Assembly: GCA_029260115.1 (NCBI GenBank)
Contig: JAJDDW010000119.1
Span: 1-64,000 of the forward strand
Direction: 5' to 3'
Source: Phycisphaerae bacterium
Lineage (GTDB): Bacteria > Planctomycetota > Phycisphaerae > UBA1845
DNA length: 64,000 nucleotides
Within the stretch, counting starts at the first letter, position 1. Each line of letters opens with the position of its first letter. The notes below the pieces were generated by a model. The model saw only the letters and a program-made list of their open reading frames with translations, did not search any database and was not told the DNA's origin. A program made the translations under genes and the position numbers. This document shows positions 16,635 through 25,568 of the stretch, in pieces.

Positions 16635-17609
16635 TTGAGCGAGACGGCGGCAATTATTCTGGCAGCGGGTAAGAGTACCCGGATGAATAGTGAACGCCCT
16701 AAGGTGTTGCATGAGATTTGCGGGCGTCCGATGCTCGGCTTCGTCCTGAGTGCCTGTCGAATGGCAGGTATAGATAGAATCGTTGTTATCGTTGGTCATG
16801 GCAAAAATGAAGTCATGGCTGCCTTTTCGGATGATAGTGATCTTGTCTGGGTGGAGCAGGTTGAGCAGCGAGGTACTGGTCATGCGGTTTTGTGTGCCCA
16901 AGAGTCGTTGAATGACTTTGACGGTAGTGTGCTGGTTATTGCTGGCGATATGCCGTTGGTAAGGCGTCCGGCTTTGTCGGAATTGTTGCAGGTTCGTGCT
17001 GCGTCGAATGATGCGGCTACTTTGGCGACAACGATGATAGATGACCCAACGGGGTATGGCCGAATCGTTCGTGATAAGGATGGTCAGCTTGAGGCCATTG
17101 TGGAGCAAGGTGATTGCACGGAAACGCAGAAGCGGATTCGGGAAGTGAACCCGAGTTATTACTGTTTCGATGCGAAAAAGCTGTTTGAAACGCTGAGCAG
17201 TGTGCAAGTAAATCCTAACACCGGCGAGCTTTATATCACGGACGTGGTGCGCGTCATGCGCGAAGTCGGGTTGGGCGTGTCAGCTACGGTTTCTATTAAC
17301 GCGGAAGACGCGACGGGCGTTAATTCTCGGTTGGACTTGGCGAAAGTTGGCCGATTGATGCAGGATCGAATTCAATTGTTAGCCATGAATGATGGTGTGA
17401 CGATTGTTGATCCGGATACGACATGGATTGAGGCGGACGTGACCCTGGGCAAGGATACGGAGATTTATCCGTTTTCTGTGATCGGGGCCGAGGCTGTGAT
17501 TGGCAGCGGCTGTCGCGTTGGTCCTTTTGCTAATGTGAAAAGAGGCTCGACGGTTCCGGATGACGGGATTGTTGGGCCTGTGAATGATACAGGAGTGATG
17601 GCGACATGA
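16635..17609 (+). CDS. glmU: GlmU-type GlcNAc-1-phosphate uridylyltransferase lacking most of the acetyltransferase domain
   Basis: A 324-residue protein. Residues 1-~230 are a GlmU pyrophosphorylase domain, which joins UTP and GlcNAc-1-P to make UDP-GlcNAc: LAAGKSTRMNSERPKVLHEI (nucleotide loop), VIAGDMPLV (metal Asp), and the end EDATGVNSRLDLAKVGRLMQ. The left-handed beta-helix starts normally (VTIVDPDTTWIEADVTLGKD, ...FANVKRGSTVPD) but stops after about three coils. Full GlmU has ~450 residues, and the missing part holds the acetyltransferase site (His363 in E. coli). TTG 16635 is preceded by AGGTG and fits the start of the fold. Its stop overlaps the prs start (ATGA). GlcN-1-P acetylation must be done elsewhere. 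Confidence 0.88.
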   Translation: MSETAAIILAAGKSTRMNSERPKVLHEICGRPMLGFVLSACRMAGIDRIVVIVGHGKNEVMAAFSDDSDLVWVEQVEQRGTGHAVLCAQESLNDFDGSVLVIAGDMPLVRRPALSELLQVRAASNDAATLATTMIDDPTGYGRIVRDKDGQLEAIVEQGDCTETQKRIREVNPSYYCFDAKKLFETLSSVQVNPNTGELYITDVVRVMREVGLGVSATVSINAEDATGVNSRLDLAKVGRLMQDRIQLLAMNDGVTIVDPDTTWIEADVTLGKDTEIYPFSVIGAEAVIGSGCRVGPFANVKRGSTVPDDGIVGPVNDTGVMAT

Positions 17610-18589
17610 TGGCGTCGAGCAGTCGACGAACTCGAAGCGGTAATACCGATGGTCTGGCGATTTTCGGTGGTACGGCTAGTAATGCGCTCACGGATAAGAT
17701 TTGCACTTATCTTGATACCCCACGAGCGCGGGCGGTGGTTAGCAAGTTTCCGGACGGTGAGACGCTGGTCAAAGTTGATGAGGATGTGCGTGGTACTGAT
17801 TGTTTTATCGTTCAGTCGACGTGCCCTCCGGTCAACGACAACTTGATGGAACTGCTGATTATGATCGACTGCCTACGTCGTGCGAGTGCCAGGCGAATTA
17901 CTGCGGTGATTCCGTATTACGGATACGCTCGGCAGGATCGCAAGTCAGAGGGTCGCACACCCATCACGGCCAAAATGGTGGCCAATATGATTACGACAGC
18001 CGGGGCTGATCGTGTGTTGACGATGAATCTTCACGCTGATCAGATCCAAGGCTTTTTTGATATTCCAGTAGATCACCTGACAGCTGCGCCTGTGCTGGCC
18101 GAGCATTTTTTGCGGCGTGATTTGCACGATGCCGTGTTTGTGTCACCGGATGTTGGCAACATTAAATTTGGTAGCGAATTTGCCTCACGTATTGGTGGCG
18201 AGTTAGCCGTGGTGCATAAGCGTCGCCTGTCGGGTGACAAGACTGTAGCTGTTAGTATTATTGGTGACGTGAATGCCAAGCGGGTGATGATGTTTGACGA
18301 CATGATAACCACGGCGGGCACAGTGAGTGAAGCTGCCCGTTTGGTGCGTAAGCACGGGGCGGTGGCGGTTTATGTGGCTGCGACGCACGGCGTTTTTGCT
18401 GGGCCTGCGGTTGATCGCTTGTTGGCTGCGGAAATGAATGAGATTGTGGTGACGGATACGATTCCGATCAGTCCAGCGGTGGCTGAGCGCCTGACTAATT
18501 TAACGGTGCTTTCGGTGTCGGATTTGGTTGGCGAAGCGATTAAACGGATACATGAACATCGATCGGTGAGCGAACTTTTTAGTAAGTAA
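17606..18589 (+). CDS. prs: ribose-phosphate pyrophosphokinase
   Basis: A 327-residue cytosolic enzyme that makes PRPP from ribose-5-phosphate and ATP for nucleotide, His and Trp synthesis. Signatures are KFPDGETLVKVDEDVRG, the catalytic region YYGYARQDRKSEGRTPITAK, the NLHADQIQGFFDIPVDHLTA box and the PRPP loop RVMMFDDMITTAGTVSEAAR. Length and motif order are standard for class I Prs. It overlaps glmU by four bases. The glmU-prs-rplY-pth order is conserved in many bacteria. Confidence 0.97.
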   Translation: MMASSSRRTRSGNTDGLAIFGGTASNALTDKICTYLDTPRARAVVSKFPDGETLVKVDEDVRGTDCFIVQSTCPPVNDNLMELLIMIDCLRRASARRITAVIPYYGYARQDRKSEGRTPITAKMVANMITTAGADRVLTMNLHADQIQGFFDIPVDHLTAAPVLAEHFLRRDLHDAVFVSPDVGNIKFGSEFASRIGGELAVVHKRRLSGDKTVAVSIIGDVNAKRVMMFDDMITTAGTVSEAARLVRKHGAVAVYVAATHGVFAGPAVDRLLAAEMNEIVVTDTIPISPAVAERLTNLTVLSVSDLVGEAIKRIHEHRSVSELFSK

Positions 18590-18678
18590 CCTCTGATCGC
18601 AGAGAGCAAGCAGGCTCAATATTTAATGCGTGCGGTGAGACAAGAAAAGCCCGCGTGCTATAGGAAAAGAGGATCGGA

Positions 18679-19326
18679 ATGCAAACAGCGCAATTAAAAG
18701 CAGTACCCCGTACTGAGACGGGCACTAGAGTATCGCGAAACCTTCGCGCCGCGGGCCAATTGCCGGCGATAATTTATGGGCATGGTCAGACGCCGGAAGC
18801 GGTAACTGTGGGTACACGTGCATTGTTGGCTGTGCTCGGTCACGGTGCTCGCATGGTTGAGATTGAATTAAATAGCAAGAAAATGCCCTATTTGATTAAG
18901 GAGGTTCAATATGATCACTTGGATCATCTACCTATACACCTTGATTTAACACGCGTGGACTTGGATGAGCGGGTGACGGTTTTGGTTTCTATTGAGTTGA
19001 AGGGTACCGCTAAGGGCGTTAATGACGGTGGTGTTCTTGAGCAGATCATGAATGAAATCGAACTCGATTGTCTGGTGACTGAGATTCCCGATACGCTTCA
19101 ACCGTTTGTGACCGATTTGGGTTTGGGCGATGCGTTGTTGGTTAAAGATTTGGGTCTGCCTGATGGCGTAACTACGTCGGTAGGGATGGATGATAAAGTG
19201 GCTATGGTTCGTGAGGCTGAAGAGGAAGAAGAAACTGAAGCTGATGCCGATGGCGAAGAAGCAGCTGAGATGCCAGAAATCGTTGGTCGGGTGCGTAGTG
19301 AAGAGCCTGAAGAAGATAAGAAGTAG
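18679..19326 (+). CDS. rplY: 50S ribosomal protein bL25 (CTC form)
   Basis: A 215-residue protein of the long CTC form: an N-terminal L25 domain that binds 5S rRNA (RTETGTRVSRNLRAAGQLPA, IIYGHGQTPEAV) plus the beta-domain of general stress protein CTC (VSIELKGTAKGVNDGGVLEQ). It ends with a very acidic tail (EEEEETEADADGEEAAE). The ribosome-binding site is AGAGGA ahead of ATG 18679. It sits in the usual place between prs and pth. Confidence 0.95.
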   Translation: MQTAQLKAVPRTETGTRVSRNLRAAGQLPAIIYGHGQTPEAVTVGTRALLAVLGHGARMVEIELNSKKMPYLIKEVQYDHLDHLPIHLDLTRVDLDERVTVLVSIELKGTAKGVNDGGVLEQIMNEIELDCLVTEIPDTLQPFVTDLGLGDALLVKDLGLPDGVTTSVGMDDKVAMVREAEEEEETEADADGEEAAEMPEIVGRVRSEEPEEDKK

Positions 19327-19353
19327 TTTGGATCAATTGATGAGGCGCGACTC

Positions 19354-19923
19354 GTGAAGCTGGTTGTCGGTTTAGGCAATCCTGGCAAGCGTTACGAAGG
19401 CACGCGCCATAACGTTGGTTTTGACGTCGTAGACGTGTTGGCTTCGCGCTGGCGGACTTCGATGTTGACAGAAAAATTTCACGCGTGGTATGGCGACGCC
19501 GTATGTGGCGATGAGCGTGTTGTGTTGCTCAAGCCGACTACGTGGATGAATCTATCCGGGCAGGCAGTGGCTGCAGCGGGTCGGTTTTATAAGCTTGAGT
19601 TGGCGGACTTGTTGGTAGTCGCGGACGATTTGGCGTTGCCAATCGGTCGTATTCGGTTTCGGTCCAAGGGATCAGCCGGTAGCCATAATGGTTTGCAAGA
19701 TGTGATTGATCGGCTTGGCGGCAATGAATTTAGTCGTCTTCGGGTAGGTATTGATAAGCCGGTTGGTGTGCCTTCGGTGTTTGTGTTGAGTCGTTTCACC
19801 GAAGCTGAGGAATTGGAAATGGTGGCGTCGCGTAAACGTGCGGCGGACGCCGTAGAGCATTGGATACGTAACGGCCCTGAATCGACCATGAATCGATATA
19901 ATAGCGACCCCGTGGAACCTTGA
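19354..19923 (+). CDS. pth: peptidyl-tRNA hydrolase
   Basis: A 189-residue enzyme that frees tRNA from dropped-off peptidyl-tRNA. The start MKLVVGLGNPGKRYEGTRHN contains the catalytic His19 (His20 in E. coli). Further motifs are KPTTWMNLSGQAV, the Asp of VVADDLALPIGRIRFR, and GSAGSHNGLQDVIDRLGGNE. The start is GTG 19354 with GAGG upstream. It lies 27 bases after rplY, in an operon. Confidence 0.96.
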   Translation: MKLVVGLGNPGKRYEGTRHNVGFDVVDVLASRWRTSMLTEKFHAWYGDAVCGDERVVLLKPTTWMNLSGQAVAAAGRFYKLELADLLVVADDLALPIGRIRFRSKGSAGSHNGLQDVIDRLGGNEFSRLRVGIDKPVGVPSVFVLSRFTEAEELEMVASRKRAADAVEHWIRNGPESTMNRYNSDPVEP

Positions 19924-19989
19924 GTGGGACCGTAGCGGCAGTAGGTTGCGATTGTGGTTGAGTAGACGGGATGCAGGAGATCAAAAGCA

Positions 19990-20433
19990 TTGAACCAGTA
20001 TGAAGCTATGTTTCTGTTCGATCCGACGTTCGGCGCGTCGATGGAGCAGTGCGAAGGAGAAGTCCGGCGCCTGATGGAGCGGGCCGAGGCGGAGCTGCTA
20101 TTCTGTAAGAAATGGGATGAGCGGCGTTTAGCCTACCGGGTGGATGGACGTAAGCGTGGTGTGTATGTGCTGACTTACTTCAAGGCTAACCCCGAGAAGA
20201 TTGGTGGGATAGAGCGCGACACTAAGCTTAGTGAGGATATTCTTCGCATATTAATCCTCCGGGCGGACGATGTGTCGACGGAGCGTATGGAACTGTGGGG
20301 TGCTGCGCATGGCGAGAGCCGTGACGGTGATCCCAGTGATCCGAGCCGTGATCGTGATGACGAAAAGCGTTCCGATGCCAAGACAGAAGTTGCGGGCGAA
20401 GCTGATGCTAAGGCTGCTACGGCTGACGTGTAG
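19990..20433 (+). CDS. rpsF: 30S ribosomal protein bS6
   Basis: A 147-residue protein. The first ~97 residues are bS6 (NQYEAMFLFDPTF, KKWDERRLAYRVDGRKRGVY, LSEDILRILILRAD), which binds 16S rRNA together with bS18 in the platform. The rest is an acidic/basic tail rich in Asp, Arg, Lys and Ala. It starts at TTG 19990 with a strong AGGAGA site. It is followed by ssb. No rpsR (bS18) is present in this cluster, although bS6 and bS18 genes are usually neighbours. Confidence 0.94.
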   Translation: MNQYEAMFLFDPTFGASMEQCEGEVRRLMERAEAELLFCKKWDERRLAYRVDGRKRGVYVLTYFKANPEKIGGIERDTKLSEDILRILILRADDVSTERMELWGAAHGESRDGDPSDPSRDRDDEKRSDAKTEVAGEADAKAATADV

Positions 20434-20504
20434 TCGGGCTTGCGTTGCTTTTTATGTCGTGTGGATATTGTCTTTGAGGCCTTTGTCTAAGTCGAGGGTG
20501 TGTA

Positions 20505-20966
20505 ATGAGTTATAATCGAATCATTCTTGTAGGGAACCTGACCAAGGATCCCGAATTGAGTTACACGGCATCGAATACGGCGGTTTGTAAATTTGGCATC
20601 GCGACGAATCGCAAATGGCGCGATCGTGAGGGCAATGATAAAGAGGATACATGCTTTATTGATTGTACTTTGTTTGGGCGAAGCGCTGAAACGTTTAAGA
20701 AGTACATGAGCAAAGGTCGTGAGGTCATGGTTGAGGGACGTCTTCAACTAAATCAATGGACCACACAGGAAGGTGACAAGCGAAGTAGGCATCAAGTGTT
20801 TGTCGAAAACTTCACTTTCGTAGGTAGTGGCGGTGGCGGTGATGGTCAGCGTAGTGGTGGCGGCGAATCTCGTAATGAGTCTCGTGGTCCTGCGCCGGTG
20901 GCTTCGAATGCCGTTGGCGGCTTTGACGGTCCGCCTGCGCCTACTGATGATGATATTCCGTTTTAG
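20505..20966 (+). CDS. ssb: single-stranded DNA-binding protein
   Basis: A 153-residue SSB. The OB-fold domain (MSYNRIILVGNLTKDPELSY, FGIATNRKWRDREGN, KYMSKGREVMVEGRLQLNQW) is followed by a Gly/Ser-rich linker and the acidic tip DDDIPF, which recruits repair and replication partners. GAGGGTG lies upstream of the ATG. Its place between rpsF and rplI is typical. Confidence 0.97.
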   Translation: MSYNRIILVGNLTKDPELSYTASNTAVCKFGIATNRKWRDREGNDKEDTCFIDCTLFGRSAETFKKYMSKGREVMVEGRLQLNQWTTQEGDKRSRHQVFVENFTFVGSGGGGDGQRSGGGESRNESRGPAPVASNAVGGFDGPPAPTDDDIPF

Positions 20967-21072
20967 TATTGAATTTTCCAGGCTCGTGCCCTTGCGATAG
21001 GGCGTGCTTGGTTAGATGATAATGAAGGCCGTTAATTGGCGGCGTTAGTGCGAAAGAGGATCGTATCAAGCT

Positions 21073-21612
21073 ATGAAATTACTGCTTTGCAAAACTGTCG
21101 ACAAACTGGGTATTGTCGGTGATGTCGTTGATGTGGCCGCTGGTTATGGGCGTAATTATTTGGTTCCTTATGGCTTGGCGACAACGCCTACCGAAGGGAA
21201 CATGCGTCGTTTGGCCGAGGCCCGTCGGGTTGCGGAAGAAGATCGCTCCAGGGCGCGTGCCGAATTGGAAGCCTTGGCGGCTCGCATGACGGATGTTGAA
21301 GTCACGATTCGTGCCAAGGCCAATGAGGACGGCGTGTTGTACGGTTCGGTTAGCGCTCGCGATATTGCGGATGCGTTAGCAGAGGACCAGTTTTTCCTCA
21401 AAGCCGAGCAAATTTTGTTGGACCATCCGATTCGACATTTGGAGAACATGATGGTCGATGTGCGTTTGGCTCAAGACCTTCGTACCCAAGTGAAGGTCTG
21501 GGTGGTGCGTGACAAGGTGGACGAAGAGGGCGCAGAGGGCGAAGAATCATCGGCTGACTCAGCCGAGGCCGGCACGGAGGCTGGCGGTCATGGTGACAGC
21601 ACCGACGCATAA
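21073..21612 (+). CDS. rplI: 50S ribosomal protein bL9
   Basis: A 179-residue protein. The N-terminal domain (LLCKTVDKLGIVGDVVDVAA, GYGRNYLVPYGLA) and the long central helix (RRLAEARRVAEEDRSRAR) are those of bL9, followed by the C-terminal RNA-binding domain. An acidic extension of ~30 residues follows the usual end. The dnaB start lies inside its last 23 bases, so translation of the two genes is coupled. Confidence 0.95.
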   Translation: MKLLLCKTVDKLGIVGDVVDVAAGYGRNYLVPYGLATTPTEGNMRRLAEARRVAEEDRSRARAELEALAARMTDVEVTIRAKANEDGVLYGSVSARDIADALAEDQFFLKAEQILLDHPIRHLENMMVDVRLAQDLRTQVKVWVVRDKVDEEGAEGEESSADSAEAGTEAGGHGDSTDA

Positions 21613-23005
21613 GCCAGCGACACCTTCCGCTATGGCGGAGCGCGTACCTCCTCAAGACATTGACGCTGAAGCTGCGCTACTTGGCTCTATGATGATGAGT
21701 CGGGATGCCATTGGCGATGTCATTCCCATCATTACCAGACCTGATAGCGAATGGTTTTATGTCCCCGCGCATCAGCAACTCTTTGAAGTTCTTATTGATT
21801 TATATGACGACCCTACCAAGGCGATCGACCTGATCATCGTCACGGACGAACTCCGTCGGCGTGACATGTTGGAACTGGTTGGCGGTCAGGAATATATGGT
21901 CCGGTTAGCCGAGAGTTTTGGCGACTGGGCTAATGCCGAACATTACGCGCGGATTGTTCGCGATAAGGGCATGCTTCGGTCGTTGATCCGCTGCGCGTCT
22001 GAAATCGCAGAGCAAGCCTATGCGGGCATGGAAGAGGCGCGTGAGATTCTCGACAAATCTGAGCAACGCATTTTTGAAGTGACCGAAAAGCGTGTCAGCG
22101 GTCGGACGGTGGAAATCCGCGATGCGGTGGCGAAGTTGGCGCAGCAGCTCGAAGAGGGTTCAGATTCTATATGTACGGGTATGCCTTCGGGGTTTAACAA
22201 GCTTGATGAATTGACGACCGGATTTCATGGTGGCGAGTTGATTATTGTCGCGGCACGACCTTCTATGGGCAAGACGGCGTGGGGATTGAACGTGGCGGAG
22301 CACTTGGCTATGGTTGAGAAGAAGAGCGTAGCGTTTTTCTCCATGGAGATGGGTTGCGACCAGATTGCTCAGCGTTTGATGTGTTCGCACGCGGGTATTG
22401 ATGCGCAGCGATTACGTCGGCGGATGCTTAATGATGATGAGATGTTTCGGGTAGTGAATGCGCGTGAGGATTTTCGTGAGGCGAAATTCTATGTGGATGA
22501 TACGCCGGGCACGACAGCTATGGAGCTTCGGGCATCTGCGCGGCGGATGCGGAATAAGTTTGGGATTGAAATTGTGTTCGTTGATTATTTGCAACTGATG
22601 CATAATCCTGGTTCGAATAATCGTCAGGAAGAGATTTCGACGATTAGCCGGTCGTTGAAGAGCCTTGGCCGGGAGCTTGGTATTCCGATTGTCGCACTCG
22701 CTCAGTTAAACCGTATGTCGGAAGGTCGTCAGGATAAGCGGCCCATCATGAGTGACTTGCGGGAGTCGGGCGCGATTGAGCAGGATGCGGATGTGATTTT
22801 GCTGATTCATCGTGAAGAGTATTACAACCCGGAGGATGAATCTGTTCAGGGGTTAGCGGAGCTTATATTAGCGAAGCAGCGAAACGGACCTACTGGCAGT
22901 ATTCAAATGCAATTTAATAAAAAGATGACGCGGTTCTCAAATTATTCAATGCAGGAAGTTCCGTTCTCAGCCGGGCAGGTCGATCATGGCAATGCGCCTT
23001 TTTAG
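21590..23005 (+). CDS. dnaB: replicative DNA helicase DnaB
   Basis: A 471-residue hexameric 5'-3' helicase. The N-terminal domain starts VPPQDIDAEAALLGSMM. The RecA-like domain has Walker A AARPSMGKTAWGLNVAEHLA, Walker B IVFVDYLQLM, and the DnaB motifs LAQLNRMSEGRQDKRPIMSD and LRESGAIEQDADVI. ATG 21590 was chosen because GGAGG lies nine bases upstream and the protein then starts at the usual place; a longer frame to 21509 exists inside rplI. No intein is present. The rplI-dnaB order is classical. Confidence 0.96.
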   Translation: MVTAPTHKPATPSAMAERVPPQDIDAEAALLGSMMMSRDAIGDVIPIITRPDSEWFYVPAHQQLFEVLIDLYDDPTKAIDLIIVTDELRRRDMLELVGGQEYMVRLAESFGDWANAEHYARIVRDKGMLRSLIRCASEIAEQAYAGMEEAREILDKSEQRIFEVTEKRVSGRTVEIRDAVAKLAQQLEEGSDSICTGMPSGFNKLDELTTGFHGGELIIVAARPSMGKTAWGLNVAEHLAMVEKKSVAFFSMEMGCDQIAQRLMCSHAGIDAQRLRRRMLNDDEMFRVVNAREDFREAKFYVDDTPGTTAMELRASARRMRNKFGIEIVFVDYLQLMHNPGSNNRQEEISTISRSLKSLGRELGIPIVALAQLNRMSEGRQDKRPIMSDLRESGAIEQDADVILLIHREEYYNPEDESVQGLAELILAKQRNGPTGSIQMQFNKKMTRFSNYSMQEVPFSAGQVDHGNAPF

Positions 23006-23154
23006 TCATGGCTGATTAAGTGTCGCTTGCCTGTGAATTTAAGCTGGTGTTGCGTTGGGTATGCAATGCTGTTGGTGGGCTTTGCCCTGGCTTGAATCTG
23101 AGGTTAAGATTCGCCGGTCGTTGGTGTAGTCATGGCTCACGGTGTTGACGAACG

Positions 23155-25515
23155 TTGCAAAATTTCCAACAAAATATATCGATAAAGAAACCCGTTTCTA
23201 CGACGGTACCACGTAGCCTCGGCTATGTGATGTGGGTGGGGCTTGTCCTGTCGTTTGCGCATGCTGCGTTTGCAATTCAATCTCAGCAGGCCGGCGTGAT
23301 TTCGGCTATCGAATTCCGTGGTTTGTCAGGAACAACGGAAACATTGGCTGTGCAACTGGCAGGGATACGCGTTGGTGATGTAGCTAGTGAAGCTTCGCTG
23401 ATTGCCGCGACCAATAGACTCAAACAATCCGGCAGATTTTTATCTGTTACGCATAAACTACAACCCCAAGATGATGACGGCGTACTTGTCATCATTGAAG
23501 TTATCGAAAAGCGGGTCGTGACTGCGATTCGGTTTGAGGGGCAGGCTAAGCTTAGCGACGGTCAGTTGAAAAACGAGCTGACTTTTAAGGTGGGGGATGG
23601 TCTGGATTGGTTTGCGATTCGAGAAGGTGGAGATGCCATTGTTGCGCGGTATCGAGACTTGGGATATGGAGATGTTACGGCCACGTATGATCGCGACAGC
23701 ATCGAGCAGAGCGGCGAGGTTGTTTATGTGATTCAAGAGGGCGCTCGCGTGGTGATTCGTCAAATCGCCTACGAGGGGAATACTGCTTTCGGGGCTTCGC
23801 AATTAAAAAAGAAAGTTGAATCGAAGACGGCCTTGTGGATTATTCGCTCGGGATCGCTTGATCCATCGCGGGTTGATAGCGATGTCGTAAGTCTGCGACG
23901 GTTCTATCGAGACGAGGGCTTTCTGGATGCGCAGGTTAAGTTTCGTATTGATGTGCGTGAGGATAAAAATATACGCCTTGTATTTGTGATTGAAGAAGGC
24001 ACTCGGTATGCGATCGAGCAGATTCAGTTCACGGGGCTATCAGTTTTTTCTAAAGAGGAATTATTGGCTGAGCTTGGATCGAAGGTATCTGAAATCGCGA
24101 AACGTCCGAAGATTGAGGGTGATGCTCGGCTCATACGAGATAAGTATGGAACGATTGGTAATATCCACGCTGCGGTGCGGGTGACGCGGGTTTTTTCCGA
24201 AGATCCTGGGCTGGTTCAGGTGACGTATCATGTTGAAGAAGGCGAGCAGTTCCGCGTGGGACGGATTGCTGTCCGGGGTAATACGCGTACGAAAGATAAG
24301 GTCGTTCGCCGTGCGTTGGATTTATACCCGCCGGATGATTTGCTCAACCTATCTGCGGCCCGCGATGCGGAAAAGGAGTTAATGCAGACGCGCATTTTTA
24401 GCTCCGCGCGCGTATATCCTGTCGGCGATCAGCCTGACGTTCGCGATGTAGTGATGGATGTCCAAGAGGCCGAGCGACTGGGCGATTTTATTTTCGGTGT
24501 TGGGGTGACGAGTAATAGTGGTCTTGTCGGGACGGTCACGCTTGATTTGCGGAACTTCGATCTTTACGATCCGCCCACTAGTTGGGAAGAGCTATACAAG
24601 TTTCGATCTTTCTTTGGCGCTGGTCAGCGCATGCGTTTAGAGCTTCAGCCTGGCACGGACGTGAGCCGGTTTCGTTTAGACTTCACAGAGCCTTACTTGT
24701 TCGATAAGCCGGTGCGATTTGATTATAGCGCATATTTGTTTGGACGTGGACGCGACGGTTATGACGAACGACGTATTGGCTCGACGGTCAGTTTTGGTAA
24801 GCGTTTTGGTCGTGGGCGGTTGCGTGGCTGGACGGGTGAGTTGGCTTTTCGCGTGGAAGATGTTAATTTGGACGATTTTGATGTGTTCACGGCCCGTGAG
24901 ATACGGGATGATCGCGGTTCTAATTTAATAACAAGCCTAAAAGGTTCGTTGGTTCGCGATCGCACGGACAATCGCTTTAAGCCTAGTAGTGGTGATCGGT
25001 TGCGTGTTTCTTATGAGCAGTTTGGCGTGTTGGGTGGGGACCATAATTTCGCCAAGCTCAACGCGAGTTATCGTTGGTATAAGACGCTGAGCACTGACGC
25101 GCGTGAGCGAAAGCATGTGCTCGAACTTCGATCGGAAGGCGGCGCGATTGTCGGTGATGCGCCGGTGTTCGAGCGGTATTTTACGGGTGGTACCGGTTCT
25201 ATTCGTGGCTTTGATTTTCGTGGCGTTGGTCCGCATGAGGGCATTGACGATAATAATGTGGGTGGCAATTTTCTCGTGCTGCTAGGGGCGGAATACAGTT
25301 ATCCACTTTTTGGTGATAATGTGCGCGGTCATGTGTTTGTGGATAGTGGCACTGTAGATTCCGAGGTGTATCGCGTGTCCGTTGGTTTTGGCGTGCGGTT
25401 GACGCTTGATATTTTTGGCCCGGTCCCGCTAGAATTTAATATCGCGGCCCCGATGTTAAGCGATGAGGATGACGAAGAGCAAGTATTTAGTTTTGTGGTG
25501 GGTGGATTGTTCTAA
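23155..25515 (+). CDS. bamA: outer-membrane beta-barrel assembly protein BamA
   Basis: A 786-residue Omp85 protein that inserts beta-barrel proteins into the outer membrane. An N-terminal export signal (YVMWVGLVLSFAHAAFA) is followed by POTRA domains (repeated G-x-x-F/I...A pattern: VISAIEFRGLS, VVTAIRFEGQAKL, VVIRQIAYEGN, YAIEQIQFTGLSVF, FRVGRIAVRGNTRT) and a ~330-residue barrel. The barrel contains the loop-6 motif GGTGSIRGFDFRG and ends in aromatic FVVGGLF. The only start without truncating the signal is TTG 23155, though its ribosome-binding site is weak. It heads the block bamA-skp-lpxC/fabZ-lpxA. Confidence 0.93.
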   Translation: MQNFQQNISIKKPVSTTVPRSLGYVMWVGLVLSFAHAAFAIQSQQAGVISAIEFRGLSGTTETLAVQLAGIRVGDVASEASLIAATNRLKQSGRFLSVTHKLQPQDDDGVLVIIEVIEKRVVTAIRFEGQAKLSDGQLKNELTFKVGDGLDWFAIREGGDAIVARYRDLGYGDVTATYDRDSIEQSGEVVYVIQEGARVVIRQIAYEGNTAFGASQLKKKVESKTALWIIRSGSLDPSRVDSDVVSLRRFYRDEGFLDAQVKFRIDVREDKNIRLVFVIEEGTRYAIEQIQFTGLSVFSKEELLAELGSKVSEIAKRPKIEGDARLIRDKYGTIGNIHAAVRVTRVFSEDPGLVQVTYHVEEGEQFRVGRIAVRGNTRTKDKVVRRALDLYPPDDLLNLSAARDAEKELMQTRIFSSARVYPVGDQPDVRDVVMDVQEAERLGDFIFGVGVTSNSGLVGTVTLDLRNFDLYDPPTSWEELYKFRSFFGAGQRMRLELQPGTDVSRFRLDFTEPYLFDKPVRFDYSAYLFGRGRDGYDERRIGSTVSFGKRFGRGRLRGWTGELAFRVEDVNLDDFDVFTAREIRDDRGSNLITSLKGSLVRDRTDNRFKPSSGDRLRVSYEQFGVLGGDHNFAKLNASYRWYKTLSTDARERKHVLELRSEGGAIVGDAPVFERYFTGGTGSIRGFDFRGVGPHEGIDDNNVGGNFLVLLGAEYSYPLFGDNVRGHVFVDSGTVDSEVYRVSVGFGVRLTLDIFGPVPLEFNIAAPMLSDEDDEEQVFSFVVGGLF

Positions 25516-25568
25516 ATCTAGTAGCTAGATGTTAGGACTACGAAGCAACTTTCTAATTAAGTGAGACT

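Noticed and set aside
21509-21589. Longer N-terminus for DnaB
   Set aside because: The extra codons lie within rplI; GGAGG and the family N-terminus favour ATG 21590.
20505-23005. Replication origin near ssb and dnaB
   Set aside because: No dnaA, dnaN or DnaA-box cluster is visible; rpsF-ssb-rplI-dnaB is a common order away from oriC.
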